Shown here: positions 52,701-61,838 of the stretch, piece by piece | How the letters are laid out: every line of letters starts with the position of its first letter | How positions within the stretch are numbered: position 1 is the first letter of the stretch | Origin: Saprospiraceae bacterium | GTDB lineage: Bacteria > Bacteroidota > Bacteroidia > Chitinophagales > Saprospiraceae | Length of the DNA: 64,000 nucleotides | Assembly: GCA_016717145.1 (NCBI GenBank) | Contig: JADKGD010000018.1 | Coordinates: 29,178 to 93,177, forward strand | Direction of reading: 5' to 3' | Notes under the pieces: generated by a model | The model's input: the letters and a program-made list of their open reading frames with translations, nothing else | Told to the model about the DNA's origin: nothing | The model's database searches: none | Made by a program: the position numbers and the translations under genes

Positions 52701-54079
52701 AGGACAACCTGCAGTTGAAGTAAAGGTAAAGATTGCAGTTCCTTGAGAAACACCTGTAATAACACCGGCATTTGTAATGGTGGCGATAGCATTGTTGCTA
52801 CTTACCCATACACCACCTGTAGTGGGTGATAATGTAGTAGTGCCTCCAATACATATTGATCCAGCACCTGTAACTGCCACAGCAATTTTAGGATTTACGG
52901 TACCTACAAGCGCTGTAGAAGTACAACCTGTTGCTGTCTGCACGTAAGTAAAACTGGCTGTTCCCGCAGAAATACCTGTAACTAAACCTGCATTGGTTAC
53001 GGTAGCAACTCCCGGATCGCTACTTGTCCATGTACCACCTGAAGCAGGTGATAATTGTGTGGTAAAGCCAATACAAATAGCTGATGGTCCTGTGAAACTA
53101 ACGACAGGAATGATATTTACAGTAATATTGCCTGTAGGTGCAGATACGCAACCTGAAGCTGTTTCTGTAAAGGTAAAATTGGCTGAACCTGGTCCAACAG
53201 CAGTTACTAAACCACCACTTGTTACAGTAGCCACTGCATTATTACTACTAGCCCAAGTTCCTGCACCGCCTGTAGTAGACAATGTTGAGGTCTGACCAAT
53301 ACACAACAGATTGGAACCTGTGATGGCTACAACCGGTTGATTTTTGACAGTCACCGGTGCTGTTGGCAATGATGGACATAAAGTAGTTGTTGATGTGAAA
53401 ATGAAAGTTGCAGTACCAACAGCAACACCTGTCACAAGGCCCGCATTGTTTACCGTTGCAATCGCATTGTTGCTGCTTGCCCAAGTTCCACCTGTTGTTG
53501 GTGATAACTGAGTTGTGAAGCCCACGCATATTTCATTTGTACCGGTAATACTGACAACCGGTCTTGGTGTTACTGTGATAACAATATCAGCTGTACAACC
53601 TGAACTTGTTTCTGTAAAACGGAATGTAGCAGCACCTGCGCTTACACCCGTTACCACATTTCCTACTCTAGTTGCTACTGCAGGCGTTAATTGAGCCCAA
53701 GTACCACCTACAGATGGAGATAATGTAGTTGTGTATCCAATACATATTGTAGTTGATGCTGCAGATACGGTTGGAGGTGGATTGATGGTCACCGGCAATG
53801 TCGTATTAGAACATCCTGTTGTTGTATTAGTAAATGTGAAAGTGACTGCTCCTGACTTAATGGTGTAACGACACCAGCATCGGTTATAGAAGCAATTAAA
53901 GGCATATTACTTACCCAGGTTCCTCCGGTAGTTGGTGAAACAGCAGTATTTATACCAACACAAGTCGTACTTGGGCCGGTAATAGAAACCACGGGTTTAT
54001 CGTAAATGGCTTTACAATAGCCTATAAATAAAGGGTTTACAAGTGTTATACCTAATTTAGTACAACATAAGTACAACAT
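49728..54079 (-). CDS. Large Ig-like repeat surface protein, 5' end missing (one frameshift)
   Basis: A 1356-residue frame plus a short upstream frame to about 54.0 kb. About eleven repeats of 75 residues (CVG/CIG...TTLSPTTGGTWxSSN, TVTNAGLVTGV, ATFxFTxT) are Big/Ig-like. A cadherin-like stretch (VKTNDNDPQGDSQ) follows. The C-terminus has a conserved Bacteroidota domain (MMRDNLRVSP) and twin dockerin-like loops, GDFDNNRKVKADNPNDDLN and GDFDMNGKSKFDNPNDDKN. No T9SS tail is present. The join near 53.86 kb needs one base to restore the frame. The true start is lost: before PVVSITGP the frame reads into unrelated sequence without a signal peptide, so the protein is cut at a boundary near 54.0 kb. 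Confidence 0.8.
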
Positions 54080-54091
54080 TTTACACCTATC

Positions 54092-54583
54092 CTATAACCT
54101 TGAAATATATTTGAAAAGTCCTTGTTTTTTCTGCATTGCAGTAAGCTGTAAGGCTTGATATTTGGGTAATTCCGCACAATAATACTCTCCTGTGGCTCTT
54201 GCATATCCATTGGCTACTATGATTTCATTTAAACAACTGCCATCAGGTAGAATAACATAGGCTAAATGGCGTTTATAATGGTCTAATTCGTTTCCTTTTT
54301 CAATTTGTATCGTAATGCTTGTGCCGACTGGTGCAACGCTTAAAACGAATTTATGAGCTTGTTGTCCTAAACCTAAAAGAAATTGAGCAGGTGTATGTAG
54401 TTTCTTTTCATCTTCAACCATTTTTCTATTGTACTTATTTTCGGGGCAGTCTATCCCATAAAGTCTAATTTCAAATTCATTTTTATTGAACAATGAAACC
54501 ACTTTTATACTATCTCCATCCAACACATCTGTAATGGTTAAATGAGTTTGTACTATTATCGGTGCTTTTGCGTTGTTTTGCAT
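54092..54583 (-). CDS. Thermonuclease family protein (SNase-like)
   Basis: A 163-residue protein with the staphylococcal-nuclease fold: ITDVLDGDSIKVV (Ca-binding Asp region), IRLYGIDCPE, DHYKRHLAYVILPDG (with an active-site Arg) and LNEIIVANGYARATG. It hydrolyses DNA or RNA, probably with calcium. It has no signal peptide, although many relatives are secreted. The start is 95 bases from the divergent hypothetical gene, with paired promoter boxes between. Such nucleases are common on mobile elements, which fits the accessory character of this end of the window. Confidence 0.9.
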   Translation of the reverse strand: MQNNAKAPIIVQTHLTITDVLDGDSIKVVSLFNKNEFEIRLYGIDCPENKYNRKMVEDEKKLHTPAQFLLGLGQQAHKFVLSVAPVGTSITIQIEKGNELDHYKRHLAYVILPDGSCLNEIIVANGYARATGEYYCAELPKYQALQLTAMQKKQGLFKYISRL

Positions 54584-54615
54584 TGATTATCAACTATTTA
54601 TGTATTAAACATTTA

Positions 54616-54623
54616 CAAAGTTA
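54616..54623 (-). promoter_or_regulatory. Promoter -7 box of the thermonuclease gene
   Basis: The minus strand reads TAACTTTG (TAnnTTTG), 32 bases before the nuclease ATG. Confidence 0.4.
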
Positions 54624-54627
54624 GTGT

Positions 54628-54635
54628 TATTTTTG
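54628..54635 (+). promoter_or_regulatory. Promoter -7 box of the divergent hypothetical gene
   Basis: TATTTTTG (TAnnTTTG), 43 bases before ATG 54679. It lies only four bases from the divergent box of the nuclease gene. Confidence 0.4.
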
Positions 54636-54678
54636 TATCGTAATAATTTAATGTTTAACGCTTAAAAATTTAATAAAA

Positions 54679-55482
54679 ATGGCAAAACAAACAGGTCTAT
54701 TAAGATACTCTGGCTCAATGGGTGGGGTAAGACATTTCAAAATCAAAGGACTGCAAGGCGACTATGCAGGACTTGTAGGTGGTCCTACAGCAGAACAAAT
54801 TTACAATGACAGTGCATTTGAAAGAACAAGGGAAAATATGTCCGAGTTCGGTGGGTGTGCTTCAGCAGGTAAGGCAATTCGTGTAGGCTTGTCGCAAATC
54901 ATTAAACAAATGAGTGATAGTCGCTTGACTGGTCGCCTTACTGCTTTAATGAAGCAAATCAATTTAGAAGATACTGCTAACCCAAGAGGACAAAGAAGTA
55001 TTGAAATTTCAGCTTTTCAAACTTTGATAGCTGGTATTAATTTCAATGTAAATGTTAGCTTGGCAGGTATTTTCAATGCTCCGTACACTCTTACAAATAC
55101 TACTGCAAGAGATAGTGCATCATTTGTAGTTCCTGCATTTAACCCTGCTAATTTAATCAATGCTCCTTCTGGTGCAACACATTTTAGATTGGTTAATGCA
55201 ATTGTAGGAATTTCGGATTGGGTTTATAATCCTGCTACAAGCAGTTATGAACCAACTGATCCAACTCTAAATTCTTTGAGTGATATAAGCTACTCAGCTT
55301 ATTTACCATTGAATGCCACAACACCGGCAACAACTGTAACAACAAATTTACCTGGTACTCCTACAATGACTGCAACAGTTAGTGTATTAAATTGTATCGG
55401 TATTGAGTTTTACCAACAAGTAGGTGGTAATTACTACCTATTTGCTCAAGCTAATGCACTTCGTTGCGATACTGTTTTTTAA
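54679..55482 (+). CDS. Conserved Bacteroidota hypothetical protein
   Basis: A 267-residue protein of a family I recall across Bacteroidota as uncharacterised. The conserved opening is KQTGLLRYSGSMGGVRHF, then NDSAFERTRENMSEFGG, a basic helical part (GKAIRVGLSQIIKQ) and RGQRSIE. The second half is beta-rich, with GATHFRLVNAIVGISDW and FYQQVGGNYYLFAQANALRC. There is no signal peptide. The fold could be structural or nucleic-acid binding, but nothing shows which. It is divergent from the thermonuclease gene and followed by a terminator. Confidence 0.8.
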   Translation: MAKQTGLLRYSGSMGGVRHFKIKGLQGDYAGLVGGPTAEQIYNDSAFERTRENMSEFGGCASAGKAIRVGLSQIIKQMSDSRLTGRLTALMKQINLEDTANPRGQRSIEISAFQTLIAGINFNVNVSLAGIFNAPYTLTNTTARDSASFVVPAFNPANLINAPSGATHFRLVNAIVGISDWVYNPATSSYEPTDPTLNSLSDISYSAYLPLNATTPATTVTTNLPGTPTMTATVSVLNCIGIEFYQQVGGNYYLFAQANALRCDTVF

Positions 55483-55500
55483 CATCTTTCTACTGCTTCA

Positions 55501-55530
55501 AAAAGCCCTGCCCTTGTTGGTGGGGTTTTT
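55501..55530 (+). terminator. Terminator of the hypothetical gene
   Basis: A 12-bp stem with a few G-T pairs (55501-55512 with 55519-55530) is followed by TTGTTTTAT, 18 bases after the stop. Confidence 0.65.
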
Positions 55531-55681
55531 TGTTTTATGGCCTTGCCATAGCTTTAAAAACAAATGCTTTGAAATGCCTTGCACCCTATTTCACAAATTT
55601 GTGTAGGTGGGTTAAATATATAGGGCTTATGTGTGCTTTAAATAGCTTTTAAATAGCAATTAAATCAAATTTATAATCGTG

Positions 55682-55726
55682 GTCTATGTAGTCTAAGTAG
55701 TCTAAGTAGTATATATAGTTTAAGTA
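55682..55726 (+). repeat. Five tandem 9-bp repeats (iteron-like)
   Basis: GTCTATGTA, GTCTAAGTA twice, GTATATATA and GTTTAAGTA lie end to end. Related words follow at 55752-55757 (GTCTAA), and inverted copies (TTAGACTAATTAGACTT) lie near 55780-55797. The layout is like iterons bound by a plasmid replication protein, but no rep gene is visible. Confidence 0.55.
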
Positions 55727-56172
55727 TAGGAATTTATCGGACTTGGGTCATAGTCTAAATGTAGTCAAGTCAATAAATAGTTAGACTAATTAGACTTGTT
55801 GGACTTTATCGGGTTGGGGGTGGTCGGTCAAAGTTGAGGTCAAAAGTAAAAATGCTTTACAAATGCAGTAGACTGAAAATGCAAAGCATAATAATGAAAC
55901 GCCAATGCCCTAAAAGGGCAAAGACGAAACAAAACGCTGACCTGTGGAATAAACCCAAAGAGAGCAACCACAAGCCAATGAATAAACACGGCAACCAACA
56001 GAAGGCGACCAAGAGAAAAAACGCCTACGAACCCTACGCTGAAAGGCATAACGGCTAACAGGAACTAATGAGCCTAACTGGCAAGAGCCACAACTGCAAA
56101 CTGCTGAACTGGTGGCTGACTGAGAAATGTGCTGTACTGACATAATAAAAAAAATTTAATATGCTTTTCAGT

Positions 56173-56327
56173 GCAAGGGTGATAAAAAAACCAAAAGGAA
56201 ACGGAATAAGTCCCGAAGGGTGCAAAAAAATAGGTGCAAATTTGGCTTCGCCTTGCAACTATTTTTTTTGCATTATGCCGTAGTCTTTTGGTTTTTTTTG
56301 GTTGGCTTTGTGCGTTGCCACCCTTGC
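56173..56327. repeat. Long imperfect hairpin 1
   Basis: Outer arms GCAAGGG (56173) and CCCTTGC (56321), then CCAAAAGGAAACGGAATAA pairing with TTATGCCGTAGTCTTTTGG, then TGCAAAAAAATAG with a T-rich partner. The loop is near 56236-56250. A sister hairpin with the same motifs is at 56917-57053. Confidence 0.7.
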
Positions 56328-56383
56328 TACTTTTGCATATTTATATTTTTTTTATGGCAGTAATCAGAACATTTAGTCCACCC

Positions 56384-56812
56384 TTAGCATCTGCTTTTGA
56401 AGTGCCTATATATCAAGGCTCTTTTTACATCGTTTAGCAATGCCATTTGTTCGTAAATCTGTTTTTGCTTGGCTTCTATGAGCTTGACTTTTTCAACATC
56501 TTGTAGGAAATCCTTTGGCTTTATGCTTACTCGGTTTGCTTGTTCTTTTACCACTTCTTTAAAATCGGAAATTCTTATAAATGGAATTACTGACCCTGTA
56601 TGAAATGGGTAAAAATGCTTTACTTTCCATAAGCCAAAAAGTAAGGTTGTGTAAAAGTCTTTTTCAGCTTGATTTTTACAAGCTATTACAAAGGAATTGG
56701 GGCAAGGTTTTTCAAGTGGTTTGCCACTGTTTAAACCTTTGCAAAGTGCGAATACATCAAATTCATTGATTTGATTTTTTGGATTGAATGTGTAAATTTT
56801 TACTGACTGCAT
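56384..56812 (-). CDS. DUF6943-like hypothetical protein
   Basis: A 142-residue protein starting at ATG 56812. A start 34 codons upstream would add an odd Phe/Cys-rich stretch, so it is not used. Features are SVKIYTFNPKNQ, KGLNSGKPLEKPCPNSFV, FGLWKVKHFYPFHTGSVIPF and a helical, basic C-terminus. These resemble the DUF6943 family of Bacteroidota small proteins (recalled, moderate certainty). Function is unknown. The gene lies between two sister hairpins, about 57 bases from one and 105 from the other, which suggests a unit. Confidence 0.65.
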   Translation of the reverse strand: MQSVKIYTFNPKNQINEFDVFALCKGLNSGKPLEKPCPNSFVIACKNQAEKDFYTTLLFGLWKVKHFYPFHTGSVIPFIRISDFKEVVKEQANRVSIKPKDFLQDVEKVKLIEAKQKQIYEQMALLNDVKRALIYRHFKSRC

Positions 56813-56916
56813 AGTGAACATTGCTTTAAGTGTTACCTGCTTTGTCCTTTGCTGTGGCGAAAACCAACAAATATTTTTACAAAGAAAAAAACAGAAAAAA
56901 AAGAAAGCATTCAAAG

Positions 56917-57053
56917 AGGTGGTGAGGCAAAAAAGCCAAAAGGAAACGGAATAAGTGCCGAAGGCTAAAAAGGAAAAAAAAACAGAAAGCGTAGCTTTTT
57001 TTTCCTTTTTATTATGCCGTAGTCTTTTTGCTTTTTTATCAGCCCACCACCTA
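56917..57053. repeat. Long imperfect hairpin 2 (sister of hairpin 1)
   Basis: Outer arms AGGTGGTG and CACCACCT enclose GGAAACGGAATAAGTGCCG, pairing loosely with ATTATGCCGTAGTC, and inner A-rich/T-rich arms around 56980-57000. The GGAAACGGAATAAGT and ATGCCGTAGTCTTTT words are shared with hairpin 1. Confidence 0.7.
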
Positions 57054-57537
57054 ACTTTGCTTTCCTTTTTATTCCTGTTGTTTTTTTTCTTTGGAAATAA
57101 ATTATCTATAATTATTTCCTTTTATTTTAATAAACATCATTCAATTTTGAAGCGTTGGCTTGGGGGTAATATGACGCAGATAAAATAAAGCATACCTACA
57201 GTAGTGGCATTGGCTGAAAGCAAGTGTATGAGGTACGAAATACTCTTGCTGTGGGGTGCTTAAAATAATGTGTGAAATTTATGTAGGGCAATGAAGTGAA
57301 GGCAAATTTGCGATAGCCTGCCGAAACGAAATGAAACGGAATAAATGAACACTTTATTAAGCACATTGGCATCATAATAAAATGCTTTATTTTAACTGCA
57401 CCGCTGAAAAGGGTGGTCGGGGTGTGTGGCTCTGGGGGGTGAAGCGTTGGGGAAAAATACGGCTTCACACTTGCATTAAAAAAACCATTGAAAAACAACT
57501 ACTACTCTTTTTAATGCAAGGGTGCTAAGGTATTGGA

Positions 57538-57634
57538 TACTTAACATAATGTTCTTATAGGACATTTTCTGCGTTGGCATAGTCGCCTATAAGCGTTGCA
57601 AAAATGTACTATAAGGCAACATTATGTTTAAGTA
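57538..57634. repeat. Near-perfect inverted repeat of about 36 bases
   Basis: The left arm 57538-57572 and right arm 57598-57634 pair over almost their full length (TACTTAACATAATGTT against AACATTATGTTTAAGTA, CTTATAG against CTATAAG, ACATTTTCTGC against GCAAAAATGT). The spacer is 25 bases. Confidence 0.75.
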
Positions 57635-57698
57635 GCTTCAGGCAGTTTTTATACTGGCATAAGCGAAGTGGTGGTGGTGGTTGGAACGAAGCGTTTTT

Positions 57699-57789
57699 TT
57701 GTTGCTATGCTTTGTATTGGCTTGGCTCTTTGGCTGTGGAACGAAGTGGAACAGCCAATGTGCCAATAGCTTTGGAAGCATAGCCACAA
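57699..57789. repeat. Long imperfect hairpin 4
   Basis: 57699-57737 pairs with 57751-57789 over about 38 bases with small bulges (TGCTATGCTTTG with the complement of AGCATAGCCACA; CTTTGGCTGT with ACAGCCAA). Confidence 0.6.
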
Positions 57790-57896
57790 AAAGTATGACA
57801 GTTAAAAACTGACTGCAATACCATAGAGGGCTTTAAGCGTTTGCATAGAGTGTTGGCAAAGCCCAAAGCCGTATTTTTTTGTGCGTTGGCTTGGGG

Positions 57897-59931
57897 TTAA
57901 AACTTCATTCGTTGTATTCTTACTGCATTTAGAATAGCTAATAATGCTACTCCTACATCTGCAAAAACTGCTTCCCACATTGTAGCAAGTCCACCTGCAC
58001 CCAATACCAATACGATTGCTTTTACAACAAATGCTAATGTAATATTTTGCCAAACAATTTTTTTAGTTTGTTTACCGATATTTATTGCCATTGGGATTTT
58101 ACTCGGCTTGTCGTCTTGAATTACAACATCTGCTGTTTCAATAGTAGCATCGCTGCCTAAGCCACCCATTGCAATACCTACATTGCTTAATGCTACTACC
58201 GGTGCATCATTTACACCATCGCCTACAAAACATACGGTTTCGTTTTTGGCTTTAATTTCTTTTACTTTATTTACTTTGTCTTCGGGTAATAAATCACCAA
58301 AGGCATTTGTAATACCTAATTTTTGTGCTACAAATTTTACTACAGTACTTTTATCTCCACTGAGCATTGTAGTTTTTACACCCAATGTTTTTAGCTTATC
58401 AATGGTTTCTTGTGCATCTTCTTTTATACTATCTGCAATGGTGAGGTAGCCTACAAATTTTTTATCATAAGAAATAGCTATTAAGGTATATACTATTGTT
58501 GTTGGGTCAATGTCATATTTTATAGAAAATTTATCCATTAATTTAAAATTGCCTACTAATAATTCCTTTCTGTTTACAATTGCTTTTAAGCCGTGTCCTG
58601 ATATTTCTTCTACATTTTCTAACTTGATATTGCTATCAATTTTTCCAACATAATTATGTATGGCTGTAGCAACTGGGTGTGTACTTTGGCTTTCCAAAGC
58701 GTTAACCATTTGCAATATTTCATCTTTATTAAATTCAGGTTTAAGTATTACTTCTTGTACCTTAAAAACGCCTTCGGTCATAGTGCCTGTTTTATCCATT
58801 ACTACATTTTGAATATTAGCAATAATGTCTAAAAAATTACTGCCCTTAAATAAAATTCCATTTTTGCTTGCAGAACCAATTCCGCCAAAATAACCTAAAG
58901 GAATACTAATTACTAATGCACAAGGACAAGAAATAACCAAGAAAACCAATGCTCTGTATAACCATTGACTAAAAACATAATTTTCTACAAAAAAAGTAAG
59001 GAAGTACTGTTATTAGAATAGCTAAAGCAACTACAATTGGTGTGTAAATTTTTGCAAATTTTCTGATAAATAATTCAGTTGGTGCTTTTTTGCTGTAGCA
59101 TTTTGTACCAATTCTAAAATTTTACTCAGCTTACTATCGGTGTAAGCTGTTGTAACTTTTATTTGTGAAACCGTATTTAGGTTTATCATTCCTGCCAATA
59201 CCTCTTCGCCCTTTGCTTTGGTGTCGGGTTTGCTTTCGCCTGTGAGTGCAGCTGTGTTAAATGAAGCATTTTCTGAAATCAATTTACCATCTAATCCCAA
59301 TTTTTCACCTGGTTTAAGTTGAATAACATCACCAATTTGTACATTTTCTGCTTTAACTGTTATGGCTTGATTGTTTTCTAAAATGGTTACTTCATCTGGT
59401 CGTTGGTCGAGTAGGGTTTTGATGTTGGCTTTTGCTCTTTTGACTGCTATTGTTTGGAATACTTCGCCGATGGCGTAAAATAACATTACGGCTACGCCTT
59501 CGGGATATTCGCCTATGGCAAATGCTCCTATGGTGGCGATGCTCATGAGTAAAAATTCGGAAAATATTTCGCCTTTGCCAATACTTTGTATTGCTTCTTT
59601 GACTACTGGAAAACCAACTGGTGCATAAGCTACTACATACCAAATAATTCTTACCCAACCTGTAAACCAAGATTGTGGAAAATAATTATCAAATGCAATA
59701 GCAATAAGTAATAAACATAATGAAATAATTGCTGGTAAAAACATTTTTAAAGCACTTTCATTACCGCTTGAATGGTCGTGTCCATCTTCATCTGAATGTT
59801 CACTATGATTGTGCCCATCTTTTGACATGCCCATCTTCTAACAATGCTTGCCCTGCATTAGTATATATTTTTTCTTGCTGTGTGCAACAAAGTTGTTTGC
59901 CTTTTGCATCGTAGGTATGTTTATGTTCCAT
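57897..59931 (-). CDS. P1B-type heavy-metal ATPase (Zn/Cd/Pb type), frameshifted
   Basis: About 678 codons from ATG 59931 to the stop at 57897, in three frames. Motifs in order are a Cys/His-rich N-terminus (CCTQQE, then a His-rich stretch HNHSEHSDEDGHDHSS), TGES in the actuator domain, ISCPCALVISIP (the CPC metal-binding helix), MDKTGTMTEG (phosphorylation Asp), STHPVATAI (HP motif) and VGDGVNDAPVVALS. It pumps divalent metal (probably Zn, Cd or Pb) out of the cytoplasm using ATP. One-base indels occur near 59.83 kb, near 59.09 kb (A-run, one A missing) and near 58.99 kb (one extra T); fixing them gives a normal chain. It follows the ICMT-like gene by seven bases. Confidence 0.9.
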
Positions 59932-59938
59932 AATTAAA

Positions 59939-60526
59939 TCAATCTTTTTGTTTTAGTTTGTAATTGATATAAACTTGACTGTGTTGTTTTTCTAAAAATC
60001 TTCTTCTAAACGAATTTGTATTTGAATGATAAAATAAGTGGTTATCGATAAGCAAAAGGTTAATGCTTTAGGGATTATCATAAATAACCCAAAACACTTA
60101 TAATCATTCCTAAAAAAATAGGGTTTCGACTGATTGAAAAAACACCTTTAGTTATTAATTCAGTTTTATTTTTTCATCAATACCAATACGCCAACTATTA
60201 CTCATTTGATATTGAGCAATACCAATCCAAATTAAAGAAATATGAATTAAAACTAAACCAATTATTTTGAAAGCACTAAAACTCAGATAAGAAATAGGAA
60301 TCAGGTAGTTATAAAGTTTATCAGAAAATGAAAACAAAAAACACTAAAAAATAAAAAAGCAATAAGTAGTTTCATTACCAATCCTATATAATCGTGTGCA
60401 TTATCTGCCTTTCCAAAATGTAATTGGATTTATACCTGTTTTTTTATACGTTCTATATGTTGGAATAAAAGGCGATTAAAAATAAAGTAAAAAGTAAAAG
60501 GGTAAATAAATTTTAAGCATATTCAT
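59939..60526 (-). CDS. Isoprenylcysteine carboxyl methyltransferase-like membrane protein (frameshifted)
   Basis: Rebuilt by eye from several frames, about 195 residues from ATG 60526 (MNMLKIYLPFYF). It has several transmembrane helices and a C-terminal catalytic part: MSNSWRIGIDE, then ELITKGVFSISRNPIFLGM, then RLEEDFLEKQHSQVYINYK. This matches the ICMT/PEMT-type methyltransferases that bind SAM at the membrane. Bacterial members are of unknown substrate; several sit in metal-resistance clusters, as here between czcB and the P-type ATPase. Indels near 60.16, 60.33 and 60.42 kb, mostly in A/T runs, break the frame. Confidence 0.72.
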
Positions 60527-60537
60527 AAGTTTATATT

Positions 60538-61832
60538 TTAATGTTCGTGTTCGCCTGTGTTTGATAGTTTAGCATTGATAAAGAATGCACCTTTTGTTAC
60601 AATTTTAGCTCCTTTTGGGATGTCATTTACAAACGTAATAGCGGTATAACCCATATTAGAAACCCCTTTTACCACTTCTATTTTTTCAAAATTGGTGTGC
60701 TTTTTTGGATCTGCTTCTTTGCCTTTTCTGCTTCCTTATGGTCGTGTCCTGCTTCGCTCTTCTTCGTGGTGTTCTTCTGGCTCTTTGTTGGTGACAATAA
60801 AAATATAAAACTTACCATCAGCTTCTACAATAGCATCGGTAGGTACGGCTGGGGTTGTTACATTATTTAAGCTAACAATACCTGTAATATTCATACCATC
60901 TATCAAGCCTGTTTTATTGCCTTTTACATTGCAATGTACTGGTATGGTTTTGCTATCGTTTTCAAATGCAGTCCCAATACTATATACTACTGCATCGTAT
61001 TCTGTAGTAGGATTGTTGGTTAAGGTAAAATGTATGGTTTGCCCAACTTTAAGCATGGGCAAATCTTTTTCAAATACATTTAGGTCTAAGTGCAAAGCAC
61101 CATTATCCACAATTTCGGCAACTGGCGAAGACACATCTACATAAGAACCAATTTTTGCAAAAACATTGCTAACTGTGCCACTTATAGGACTTGTAACCAC
61201 TAAAGCAGATTGTAAATTACTGTTTGAAACATTGTTAGGATTGATACCCATTAATTGAATTTGCTGCTGTAATGAAGCTCTACGAGTTCTTAATGTTTTT
61301 AATTCAGCATCGGCACTTTGTAAGTTTTTCTTTGCTCCTGCATTTCCCTCGTTAAGTTCTTTTTGCCTTGCTAATTCTTGCTCTGCAAAAATAATTTTAC
61401 TGGCTATGGTTAAATATTCTTCTTGTAATTGTATAAATTGAGGATTGGCAATAGTTGCAATTATTTGCCCTTTTTACAAAAGAACCTATTTGTACATTAA
61501 GGTTTTAATTACACCACCATATAAAGAAGTAGCATTTGCCTTATTGTTGTTCGGTACTTTTAAATTACCATTGGCTTTTATAGTAGCGGTTAGTTCTTTC
61601 ATTTCTATTTTGCCATAAGTAATACCCACTGTATTAATTTGTTCTTCGGTAATGGATGCAATGGTAGGTAGTGCTTCTTCGTGGTGTTCTTCTTTTTGGC
61701 TTCTGTTTTTGTTTCTGCTGTACCGTGATTATGTCCATCGCCTTCTTTGTGGTTATGGCAGGCAGAAAATAATGATAAAGCGTAAGATCATAGTATTGCT
61801 ACAGAATTTATTTTATTTATTTGAAATATCAT
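60538..61832 (-). CDS. CzcB/CusB-type efflux periplasmic adaptor (frameshifted)
   Basis: About 430 codons. The N-terminus reads as a lipoprotein signal (ALSLFSACHN) followed by a His-rich metal-binding stretch (HNHKEGDGHNHG). Then come TIASITEEQINTVGI, the coiled-coil hairpin (LQEEYLTIASKI...), the intact lipoyl/barrel part (VVTSPISGTVSNVFAKIGSYV, LNVFEKDLPMLKVGQTIHF) and a His-rich C-terminus (HHEEE...GEHEH). It links the inner-membrane RND pump to the outer-membrane channel. Indels are at about 61.79, 61.69, 61.50, 61.47 and 60.74 kb. The start is seven bases after the CzcA-CzcC stop. Confidence 0.85.
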
Positions 61833-61838
61833 TTGAAA

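Larger units (their letters stand above)
55531..56383. other. Non-coding stretch with iteron-like repeats and one long hairpin
   Basis: No convincing gene. It holds the 9-bp repeat array at 55682-55726 and the hairpin at 56173-56327, listed separately. Open frames here are short and of odd composition. Confidence 0.6.
56813..57896. other. Non-coding stretch with three long hairpins
   Basis: No convincing gene. It contains hairpins at 56917-57053, 57538-57634 and 57699-57789, and an exact 14-base word twice (57152-57165 and 57883-57896). T- and A-runs and GCGTTGG words are common. Confidence 0.6.

Noticed and set aside
53248..53529. 93-residue minus-strand frame inside adhesin 3
   Set aside because: It is an out-of-frame shadow of the Ig-like repeats.
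55834..56058. 74-residue Lys/Asn/Gln-rich open frame
   Set aside because: It has low complexity, no family resemblance and a competing frame on the other strand, and it lies in a structured non-coding stretch.
56173..57789. Integron attC sites
   Set aside because: The hairpins are of suitable size, but I could not find matching RYYYAAC/GTTRRRY boxes at the stem ends, and no integrase is visible.
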